The position numbers and the translations under genes were made by a program. 5,795 bases of DNA from Candidatus Phytoplasma meliae (GTDB lineage: Bacteria; Bacillota_I; Bacilli_A; Acholeplasmatales; Acholeplasmataceae): contig NZ_JACAOD020000017.1 of assembly GCF_016876135.2 (NCBI RefSeq), forward strand, positions 1 through 5,795. Direction: 5' to 3'. The first letter of the stretch is position 1, and each line of letters starts with the position of its first letter. Positions 1 through 5,224 of this stretch are shown piece by piece. A model generated the notes under the pieces. That model saw only the letters and a program-made list of their open reading frames with translations. It did not search any database and had not been told where the DNA came from.

Positions 1-24
1 GGGTCTTAATATAATTTTATATAA

Positions 25-351
25 TTAATTTGTATTTCTTACTGTTGGGATTCCTTGCAATTTATTTTGGTAAATAATAATTTGGCGTCTTAAACGGCGA
101 TATTGACTTTGAAGAGCTTGAATTTCTATCAAAGGTAAATTATTATTTTGAGCGTTATTAATTTGTTGTTCTAAATTATTTCTTTGATTTATAAGATTTA
201 ATAGTTTTATATCTCCGTCAGTCTGTTGATTAATATTATTATTATTTTGATTCATTGCCATTACTTGGCGATTATTAATTATGAATAATAACCCTAGAAA
301 AGCAATTAAAGAAAAATAAATTGTTTTAAATTGATTGTTTAATCGAAACAT
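25..351 (-). CDS. SVM-type secreted protein, putative effector with short helical-hairpin mature domain (108 aa)
   Basis: A small secreted protein with the phytoplasma SVM signal peptide. Residues 1-32 (starting MFRLNNQFKTIYF, ending NNRQVMA) have a short basic start, a hydrophobic core at about 12-26 and a likely cleavage after VMA, closely matching the leader of the next gene upstream. The predicted mature protein is about 76 aa. It opens with an Asn/Gln-rich stretch (NQNNNNINQQ) and continues as two probable amphipathic helices (about 47-70 and 75-99) split by NNNLPLIE. Such Sec-dependent proteins are released from the phytoplasma into the host cell. A two-helix antiparallel build is known for the phyllogen/SAP54 effectors, but this protein is shorter and I cannot establish homology. 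The start is fixed by AAAGGAG nine bases upstream of ATG. It lies 34 bp after the preceding SVM gene and is probably co-transcribed with it. No terminator is visible before the window ends. Effector status is likely; the host target is unknown. Confidence -1.
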   Translation of the reverse strand: MFRLNNQFKTIYFSLIAFLGLLFIINNRQVMAMNQNNNNINQQTDGDIKLLNLINQRNNLEQQINNAQNNNLPLIEIQALQSQYRRLRRQIIIYQNKLQGIPTVRNTN

Positions 352-366
352 TAATTAAATCTCCTT
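257..366 (-). repeat. SVM leader repeat, copy 1
   Basis: This segment covers the Shine-Dalgarno, the start and the whole signal-peptide coding part of the 108-aa gene. It aligns without gaps, at an offset of 385 bases, to the same part of the 116-aa gene (257-351 against 642-736). The similarity extends through the AAGGAG box with a one-base indel. Downstream of the signal peptide the two genes are unrelated. A conserved 5' end joined to different 3' ends is the pattern that gave SVM genes their name. Confidence 0.85.
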
Positions 367-385
367 TATTTTATTTAATATAAAA

Positions 386-736
386 TTATTTTTTCGATTC
401 ATCAGATTTCTTTGAAGAAGAGCCTTTTTCTTTTGAAATTTTACCTTCTTCTTCTGCTTTTTGTTGTAATGCATTTAATAATTCAGGATTTTCTAAAATT
501 TCAATAATTTTATTTCTATCTTCTTCAGAATAGTTTTCAAGTGTTTTGTATAATTCAAAATAATTCTGCACATCTTTTTTATTTGTTTTTTTTATTTCTT
601 TTGAAGACGCGATTTCTTTTCCTTTTTCTTTTTTAGGCGCCGCCATGACTTGATGATTATTAAAAATAAATAATATTCCTAGAAAAGCAATTAAACAAAG
701 ATAAATGGTTTTAAATTGATTTTTTAATTGAAACAT
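386..736 (-). CDS. SVM-type secreted effector candidate with nuclear-localisation-like stretch, SAP11-like (116 aa)
   Basis: A secreted protein with a textbook SVM leader: residues 1-32 run from MFQLKNQFKTIYL to NNHQVMA, with cleavage expected before APKKEKGK. The mature part is about 84 aa and very hydrophilic. Residues 35-54 hold two lysine clusters (KKEKGK and KEIKKTNKK) about ten residues apart, resembling a bipartite nuclear localisation signal. Residues 55-98 are predicted helical (including NYFELYKTLENYSEEDRNK and ILENPELLNALQQKAEEE). The tail (101-116) is Ser/Lys-rich. This order of NLS-like segment, helical core and charged tail, and the size, resemble SAP11, a phytoplasma effector known to enter plant nuclei and destabilise TCP transcription factors. 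The resemblance is from memory, not from an alignment, so no symbol is given. I chose the ATG at 736: it has AAGGAG ten bases upstream and begins the SVM leader. An in-frame ATG at 769 would add 11 residues, overlap the previous gene and spoil the signal peptide. Confidence 0.85.
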   Translation of the reverse strand: MFQLKNQFKTIYLCLIAFLGILFIFNNHQVMAAPKKEKGKEIASSKEIKKTNKKDVQNYFELYKTLENYSEEDRNKIIEILENPELLNALQQKAEEEGKISKEKGSSSKKSDESKK

Positions 737-753
737 TAATTTTAATCTCCTTT
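642..753 (-). repeat. SVM leader repeat, copy 2
   Basis: This is the second copy of the conserved SVM 5' module (Shine-Dalgarno, start and signal-peptide codons), belonging to the 116-aa gene. Most differences from copy 1 are scattered single substitutions. Similarity stops abruptly at the codons for the cleavage site (VMA). Two such copies 385 bp apart give a substrate for homologous recombination that could delete or shuffle the mature domains. Confidence 0.85.
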
Positions 754-758
754 TATTT

Positions 759-1622
759 TTATCCCTCATTTGAGGTGATTTCGTAGAGGGAGTTGATATT
801 TTCTAAAGGATCGCCTGAAATATCATTATCATACTGACGTTGTAATGAATCTCTTAGTTTGATGGCATTTGATAACATACTATTTAAAGCTTCGATTTTG
901 ATTTCATCATAACCATCTTCGGGGTTAAGTTTGTTTATTTGTTTTTTATAATCATCGCATTTTTGTTGGTATTCTAATATGCTTTCTTTATTTTCTTTTC
1001 TAAATTTTAATGTTTGTTTTTGCGATTCCCTTGCTTCTTCAATTGTAATTTTTTCTTTTTCAGTAAGATTATCTAGCGATAAAACTTCATTTTCGTTTTC
1101 AGATAAAACATAAGATATAATCTTATCATAATTTGCTTGAGTTATTGGTTTTTTTGGTTTAATTTGGTTAATTATTTCTTCAATTTTATCTATTTCACTC
1201 TTTAATCGAGAAATACAAATCGGAAGAGGATCTAAATTTGCACTCTGAGCCCAAAGTGGGAAATTAAAATATTCATACAAATAATTTTTTGATTTGGTTT
1301 TAATAATTTCAATATCTTTTTCTATTCGAATAATTTGAGAAGTTAATTGTTCGGGTTTGTAATAATAACCCCAATTATATTTGACTACTGGTTTTTCTTG
1401 AATTGTATTTTTAATTAATTCAGATTTGCTTGATAATTGATCAATTGTTATAATTTCATCTTCTTGAGAATAAGGATTTTCTTCTATTTCTTCATGATCA
1501 TTTAATAATGATTTTTGTTCTTGTTTAGAATCGTTAATGCCTAGAAAAATACCAACAGTAATAATAATTATAAATATTATAACAGCATAAATAGTTGTTT
1601 CATGTTTTTTAAAAAAATTCAT
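759..1622 (-). CDS. Membrane-anchored coiled-coil protein, unknown function (287 aa)
   Basis: I do not recognise a family. Residues 11-29 (IYAVIIFIIIITVGIFLG) form one strongly hydrophobic segment after a basic N-terminus (NFFKKHE). This indicates a signal anchor with the remainder outside, or an uncleaved N-terminal helix; there is no lipobox. Residues 40-65 are acidic. Residues 83-130 contain an aromatic-rich stretch (YNWGYYYKP and FPLWAQSANLDPLP). Residues 90-112, 138-155 and 185-268 look helical or coiled-coil. Residues 242-266 (KIEALNSMLSNAIKLRDSLQ and following) nearly match residues 235-259 of the 541-aa protein, at the DNA level too. The only nearby start is ATG at 1622. It has a weak or distant Shine-Dalgarno (AAAGG with 12 bases to the ATG), unlike the strong sites of its neighbours. 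It precedes the 116-aa SVM gene by 22 bp and probably leads a three-gene transcript with the two effector candidates. Confidence 0.8.
   Translation of the reverse strand: MNFFKKHETTIYAVIIFIIIITVGIFLGINDSKQEQKSLLNDHEEIEENPYSQEDEIITIDQLSSKSELIKNTIQEKPVVKYNWGYYYKPEQLTSQIIRIEKDIEIIKTKSKNYLYEYFNFPLWAQSANLDPLPICISRLKSEIDKIEEIINQIKPKKPITQANYDKIISYVLSENENEVLSLDNLTEKEKITIEEARESQKQTLKFRKENKESILEYQQKCDDYKKQINKLNPEDGYDEIKIEALNSMLSNAIKLRDSLQRQYDNDISGDPLENINSLYEITSNEG
826..901 (-). repeat. Intergenic-family shared module, copy A (inside the 287-aa gene)
   Basis: A 76-bp segment matches 2582-2657 with six mismatches by my count, including an unbroken identical run of 39 bases (854-892 against 2610-2648). 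Both copies are in the same orientation and the same reading frame and encode ALNSMLSNAIKL-(R/K)-DSLQR. Sequence on either side is not alignable by eye. Confidence 0.85.
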
Positions 1623-1642
1623 TTCTTTTAAGGACCTTTCCG

Positions 1643-1694
1643 ATAATAGTAGTAATTTATATTATCTTTTAAAGAAATTAATCACTACTATTAT
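1643..1694 (-). promoter_or_regulatory. 11-bp inverted repeat in the 109-bp spacer, possible operator or leader hairpin
   Basis: ATAATAGTAGT at 1643-1653 is repeated in inverted form as ACTACTATTAT at 1684-1694, with a 30-base AT-rich centre. The distal arm overlaps a TATAAT box on the minus strand (1690-1695). A promoter there would therefore make the repeat a DNA-level site, while readthrough RNA from the 541-aa gene could fold it as a long-loop hairpin. The rest of the 1623-1731 spacer is AT-rich without other clear signals. No T-tract follows, so it is not a good terminator. Confidence 0.45.
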
Positions 1695-1695
1695 A
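1690..1695 (-). promoter_or_regulatory. Candidate -10 box (TATAAT) for the 287-aa gene and SVM cluster
   Basis: The minus strand reads GTTGTATAATAGTAGTG here, a consensus -10 hexamer 67 bases before the 287-aa ATG, in the only sizeable spacer of the window. No good -35 is present: the hexamer 17 bases upstream is TAAATT. In a genome this AT-rich a TATAAT by chance is not rare, so location is the main argument. Confidence 0.35.
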
Positions 1696-1731
1696 CAACT
1701 TTATTGGTTTTAAATTTAAAGAAAAAGTGGT

Positions 1732-3357
1732 TTAAGAAGGAATAGGTATTAATTCAGGAATTTTTGTTTTATTTGTTTGTTTAATTCTTTCTTGAGTTTT
1801 ATTGTAGTTAGGGTTTGTTTGTTTTAATTCTTCTTTGAGCAACTTTATTTCTTCATCGATTGGCTCTAATTTTATTTCTAGTTGTTCTATTTTTTCATCT
1901 TTTTGAGTTTTATTATTAAGTATGTCTCTTTTGTTTGTTAATCTTTGAACAATATTTACATATTCTGCAATGTGAGATTCGTCTTGTTGTTTGAATTCCT
2001 TTAATTGGTTTTTATCTGTTTGCTCTTCTTCTCTTAATTTATGGATTTCTATACGTTTATTATATTCTTCTATTTTCTTTTCTTGATCTTTGTAGTCGGC
2101 GTCGAGTTTGGCTAGGTCGCGATCGATGTCTTTGGTATACATTTCTAAAGTTTCTTTGGTAATCATTGGTGGATGTTCTTTGCCTTCTTGAATACTTTCA
2201 TTAATCATATGCCATAGACGATGACCTTCGTGAAGAGTTAGAGTTACTTTTCCCATTCCTTGTGCATATTTACGAGTTACGGTTGTTGCTTTGTCTAAGG
2301 TTTTGATACCGTATTTGGCTGGGATTAAATCGGTTATTTTGTCGAAGGCTTTGAAACCCCATTTTACAATGTTACCAGCCGATGCTTCATGTTCTTTTTC
2401 ATAAGTTTCCATGCGAACATGCATGGCTTTATATTTTTCTTTTAATGCTTGGTATATTTCGCGTTCGGCTTTGATTTCTTCTAGTTTTTTGTTTACTTGG
2501 TTAATGTTGTTTTGGATTTCGTTGCGGCGTTGTTCGATAGATTGGATTTGGTTGAATAATGTTTGTTCGCCTAAAGTTAATTTATCATAATCACGCTGTA
2601 ATGAGTCTTTTAGTTTGATGGCATTTGATAACATACTATTTAAAGCTTTGATTTTGTTTTCTAATGTTCCTATTTGGCTTTCGATTTCAGTTATTTCTTT
2701 AACTAAGGCGATTTTTTCATCATAAAGGATATCTAATTTGGCGCGTAATTTTTGTTTTTCAGTTAAATCAGTAGCTTCGGCGATTTGTTTTTCCGTTAGT
2801 TTTATTTCTTTTTCTTTGTTAGCTAATGCTTCTTCTTTTTGAGATTTTTGTTCTTTTAAAATATTGATGTTATTTTCGGTTTGTTTTTTTTGTTTTTTAA
2901 GATCATTAATTTTAGTTTCTGTTTGTTTTATTAGTTCTTTGATTTTTTCTTTTTGTTCTTGGGTTAGTTTTTGTTCTTCATAGAGTTTTTTTAATTCGGC
3001 TTCTACTTTGGTTAATTCTTGTTCCCAATTGTCTTTTAATCCTTGGTAATTATTGATGACTTCATCATATTTATCAATAGCTTTATCAATTTCGTTTACT
3101 AATTGCCCTACATATTTACTTGACGGTTCTTGAGGTTTATGAAAGAAACATAAGTAAATGAATCCTAAAAGACCGATAATAATTAAAAAGTAAATTAAAT
3201 AGCCTTTCCGTGTTGTTGTGTGTTGGGTTGGTTGATTATTGGAAAGTTTTCTTTTAAAGAAAAGGAACATGCCAAAGATGAATGAAGCCATTAAAAACCA
3301 AGTTAAATAAGATTTAAAGTTTAAATAAGTTTTAATTAGGTCTAAAGGTGATAACAT
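1732..3357 (-). CDS. Two-helix membrane coiled-coil protein, SMC-like in sequence but without ATPase motifs (541 aa)
   Basis: A large membrane protein of a type often labelled 'SMC-like' or 'chromosome segregation ATPase-like' in phytoplasma PMUs. Residues 18-34 (LTWFLMASFIFGMFLFF) and 53-72 (YLIYFLIIIGLLGFIYLCFF) are two membrane segments joined by a short polar loop, so both termini are on one side. Residues about 83-310 and 405-512 are long charged heptad-like coiled coils rich in Lys, Glu and Gln. Between them, residues 311-400 are different: AGNIVKWGFKAFDKITDLIP, YGIKTLDKATTVTRKYAQGM and LHEGHRLWHMINESIQEG, with Gly, His and Trp, suggesting a folded domain at a hairpin tip. No Walker A, Walker B or SMC signature (LSGGQ) is present, so the SMC label reflects coiled-coil similarity only. 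The start is decided by AAAGGAGGTG seven bases before ATG, inside the end of the AAA+ gene two bases away. Tight coupling suggests it works with the ATPase. Exact role unknown. Confidence 0.85.
   Translation of the reverse strand: MLSPLDLIKTYLNFKSYLTWFLMASFIFGMFLFFKRKLSNNQPTQHTTTRKGYLIYFLIIIGLLGFIYLCFFHKPQEPSSKYVGQLVNEIDKAIDKYDEVINNYQGLKDNWEQELTKVEAELKKLYEEQKLTQEQKEKIKELIKQTETKINDLKKQKKQTENNINILKEQKSQKEEALANKEKEIKLTEKQIAEATDLTEKQKLRAKLDILYDEKIALVKEITEIESQIGTLENKIKALNSMLSNAIKLKDSLQRDYDKLTLGEQTLFNQIQSIEQRRNEIQNNINQVNKKLEEIKAEREIYQALKEKYKAMHVRMETYEKEHEASAGNIVKWGFKAFDKITDLIPAKYGIKTLDKATTVTRKYAQGMGKVTLTLHEGHRLWHMINESIQEGKEHPPMITKETLEMYTKDIDRDLAKLDADYKDQEKKIEEYNKRIEIHKLREEEQTDKNQLKEFKQQDESHIAEYVNIVQRLTNKRDILNNKTQKDEKIEQLEIKLEPIDEEIKLLKEELKQTNPNYNKTQERIKQTNKTKIPELIPIPS
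2582..2657 (-). repeat. Shared module, copy B (inside the 541-aa gene)
   Basis: This is the partner of 826-901, coding for residues 235-259 of the 541-aa protein within its first coiled coil. The copy sits centrally in a continuous coiled coil here but near the C-terminus in the 287-aa protein. This hints that the 541-aa gene was the donor, although direction cannot be proved from one window. Confidence 0.85.
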
Positions 3358-3359
3358 AA

Positions 3360-4562
3360 TTATACACCTCCTTTCTCTTTGTTTTGTTGTTCGATGTTGT
3401 TTAAGATAGTATCATCTTGAGAAATAATCATTTTGTAAGCTTGTTTTAAGTCTTCTGGGTTGATTTCGTTTCTTCTTGTTTCGCCTTGACCGCGGTTTTT
3501 AGCGAAGATAGTGACTGTTGTTTTTAAGAGGTTTTCTAAAGTACGGTTGGCTTTTTTAAATTGATGGTTAACTGGTAATCTTTCTAAAGCTTCATTAATA
3601 ACTTCGTATAAGTATTGTTTGGATTCTTCATTGTAAGGATTTTTTCTTTTGTTGATTAAGAACGCTAAGAATTTTTCTCTTTCTTCTTTGTTGCCTGGTT
3701 TCACTTCGATATTGTAAGTAAACCTTGATTTAATGGCTTCATCAATTCGGTCGATGTGGTTAGTAGCGCCAATAATAAAGATGGGATGTTCAGGGTCATT
3801 TTCAAAAGATGTCATCTCTGTTTTAAATTGGTTCACGACATTGGCGATTTCTGAACCAGCTTCTAAGGCACTTAAATCAGCAAAGATCGTTTCACATTCA
3901 TCTAAGAAAATGATAGCTCCTTTATTTTTCGCTGCTTCTTCGCGTGCTGTCATAAATAAATCTTTAACCAGTTGAGGGGCGATTCCTTTATATTTTTGGG
4001 AAAAGATAGAACTACTTATTTCAAAGAAAGGAAGATTAGTTTCTTTGGCGAGAGCTCTGGCTAAGGTTGTTTTCCCAGTTCCTGGAACACCATACATCAA
4101 GATGCCTAATGGAGAATCGACCTCACCAATATTGGTGTAGTTGTCTTTATTGTTAAGATAATCAATAAAACCTTCGACTGCTTTTAATTCTTCTTTAAAC
4201 CCGATTAATTGGTTGAAATTAGGAAATTTTTGATTGTTAGAAGGAGTAAATAATAGTTCTTCTGATGTTTTTTGTTGTGGAATGGTGCTTATTGCTTCTG
4301 GTTGAGATTGAGTTTGAATTTCTTCCTTTAATTTTTGAGTTGCTTGGGTTAATTGAGTTTCTAATTGTTTTTTAGTTTCTTGGAGGATTTTCCTTTGATT
4401 TTCTAATCTTTTGTGGTGGGTTATAAGTTGTGTTTCAGTTTCTATTAAAGTTTGATGATGAATCCAAACATAAACTGATAAACATAAAATAAATGATATT
4501 ATGATACATATTATTAATTTAGTGAAATTAAAAGGTTTATTTGATTTGGTTTTGATAGTCAT
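3360..4562 (-). CDS. Membrane-anchored AAA+ ATPase, FtsH-like ATPase domain without protease domain (400 aa)
   Basis: An AAA+ ATPase of the kind common in phytoplasma mobile units. A basic N-terminus (MTIKTKSNK) leads into one membrane helix (about 14-34), then a coiled coil rich in Gln, Thr and Lys (about 39-83). The ATPase module spans about 110-300: Walker A GVPGTGKT (158-165), pore-loop-like KYKGIAP with aromatic Tyr191, Walker B AIIFLDE (216-222), sensor-1 GATN (265-268) and a probable arginine finger in SRF (279-281). A helical lid follows to the C-terminus. The domain most resembles FtsH/HflB, but the protein ends before any M41 peptidase domain and no HExxH is present. It is therefore predicted to remodel or translocate proteins at the membrane rather than degrade them. 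I place the start at ATG 4562, seven bases after AGAAAGGA; a TTG at 4583 lies ahead of that site and is unlikely. A terminator-like palindrome lies just upstream. Its final codons (KGGV) provide the ribosome site of the next gene. Confidence 0.93.
   Translation of the reverse strand: MTIKTKSNKPFNFTKLIICIIISFILCLSVYVWIHHQTLIETETQLITHHKRLENQRKILQETKKQLETQLTQATQKLKEEIQTQSQPEAISTIPQQKTSEELLFTPSNNQKFPNFNQLIGFKEELKAVEGFIDYLNNKDNYTNIGEVDSPLGILMYGVPGTGKTTLARALAKETNLPFFEISSSIFSQKYKGIAPQLVKDLFMTAREEAAKNKGAIIFLDECETIFADLSALEAGSEIANVVNQFKTEMTSFENDPEHPIFIIGATNHIDRIDEAIKSRFTYNIEVKPGNKEEREKFLAFLINKRKNPYNEESKQYLYEVINEALERLPVNHQFKKANRTLENLLKTTVTIFAKNRGQGETRRNEINPEDLKQAYKMIISQDDTILNNIEQQNKEKGGV
3365..3374 (-). 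promoter_or_regulatory. Near-perfect ribosome binding site for the 541-aa gene
   Basis: The minus strand reads AAAGGAGGTG, the strongest anti-Shine-Dalgarno match in the window, seven bases from the ATG at 3357. It is embedded in the codons for the last residues of the AAA+ protein, so terminating ribosomes are placed directly on it. This supports translational coupling of ATPase and coiled-coil partner. Confidence 0.85.
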
Positions 4563-4583
4563 AATTATTTCCTTTCTAAACAA

Positions 4584-4611
4584 AAAAGACTAAGAAATTT
4601 CTTAGTCTTTT
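4584..4611 (-). terminator. Perfect 28-bp palindrome with T-tract: intrinsic terminator or attenuator between the 200-aa and AAA+ genes
   Basis: The sequence AAAAGACTAAGA, then AATT, then its exact complement forms a 12-bp stem with a 4-base loop. On the minus strand the stem is followed by a T-run (4582-4587 overlapping the stem foot), as in Rho-independent terminators. On the plus strand it is followed by TAATTTTTTT, so it could act in both directions, although no plus-strand gene is present. It starts 10 bases after the 200-aa stop codon and ends 21 bases before the AAA+ ATG. That leaves no room for a conventional promoter between terminator and gene. Confidence 0.85.
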
Positions 4612-4621
4612 AATTTTTTTA

Positions 4622-5224
4622 TTATGCTAATTGAGAAATTTTGTTTTCGATAGTTTGACTGCCTCCGCCAAAAGGTTTGCCTTGGGAATCTACTAACTCA
4701 TAATCAACAATTAATTCTAATTGAGGATTTTTAGTGTTAATAATTTCTTTTTGTTCGAGATTTATTTGAATATTAAGGGTTCCTAAATCGTTTTCGTTTA
4801 ATATCATTTGTGGACGTTTAGTGTCATCATAATCATGGTTGTTAATTTTTAAACTAAGATTAAAATAGTTTTCAGGCTTAGTAAAAGTTTGGTTAGTATC
4901 ATATTTAGGTGTTATTTTTAAATATAAAGGGATCGAAATATCCATTCCGTTAGGGTTAAGAGTTGCTTCATGTTTGATAGTGATTAAGTGATTATATTTT
5001 TGTTGGTTTAAGTTAGGAATCGGGATTGGTAAAAGGGTTTTATCTTCATTATTACCACCTACTCTTTCTACATTGAACAGAGGAACATCTTTCATTAAGT
5101 GAATTTTTTCTTTTCTTTGTTTGGCGAAATAATTAGTTAAAGCGTAAATAGACCAAGTGGTGAAAAATAAAACAATGATAGATGTGATAATAATTAATAT
5201 TTTATTTTGTTTTTTAATTTTCAT
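4622..5224 (-). CDS. Single-pass membrane protein with probable beta-rich external domain, unknown function (200 aa)
   Basis: No family recognised. A lysine-rich N-terminus (MKIKKQNK) precedes one membrane helix (about 9-29, ILIIITSIIVLFFTTWSIYAL), then a basic stop (KQRKEK). This suggests an anchor with a 160-residue soluble domain. That domain lacks the heptads of its neighbours. It alternates polar and hydrophobic residues in strand-like runs (about 80-88, 94-107, 121-129, 139-156, 163-176) with Asn/Pro turns and a Gly-rich loop (FGGGS at 185-189), so a beta-sandwich is plausible. There is no lipobox; the only transport signal is the anchor. The start at ATG 5224 is supported by GGAGG nine bases upstream. 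The ATG overlaps the stop of the 91-aa gene by one base (TAATG), implying coupled translation. It ends ten bases before the terminator-like palindrome. It may be a surface or complex subunit; function not known. Confidence 0.8.
   Translation of the reverse strand: MKIKKQNKILIIITSIIVLFFTTWSIYALTNYFAKQRKEKIHLMKDVPLFNVERVGGNNEDKTLLPIPIPNLNQQKYNHLITIKHEATLNPNGMDISIPLYLKITPKYDTNQTFTKPENYFNLSLKINNHDYDDTKRPQMILNENDLGTLNIQINLEQKEIINTKNPQLELIVDYELVDSQGKPFGGGSQTIENKISQLA

Noticed and set aside
6..30. AT-only imperfect palindrome at the end of the 108-aa gene as a terminator
   Set aside because: The arms have no G or C, overlap the coding end and lack a clear T-tract; such sequences are expected by chance in DNA this AT-rich.
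737..769. N-terminal extension of the 116-aa SVM protein from an upstream ATG at 769
   Set aside because: It would overlap the end of the 287-aa gene, lacks a Shine-Dalgarno and would put 11 charged residues before the signal peptide; the ATG at 736 has AAGGAG and matches the SVM leader start.
1709..1720. TTTAAATTTAAA palindrome downstream of the 541-aa gene as a terminator or operator
   Set aside because: Low-complexity AT palindrome without loop or GC pairs; not distinguishable from background.
1732..3357. Calling the 541-aa protein a true SMC ATPase
   Set aside because: No Walker A, Walker B or LSGGQ-type signature is visible and it carries two N-terminal membrane helices; the likeness is coiled-coil composition only.
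3733..3975. Plus-strand open frame of 80 codons opposite the AAA+ gene
   Set aside because: It lies wholly inside the well-supported AAA+ coding sequence (antisense to the region after Walker A through sensor-1), has no convincing ribosome site and no family features; it is a shadow frame.
4563..4583. TTG start giving seven extra residues on the AAA+ protein
   Set aside because: The extension would read through the AGAAAGGA ribosome site itself and begin at the foot of the terminator hairpin; the ATG at 4562 is correctly spaced.
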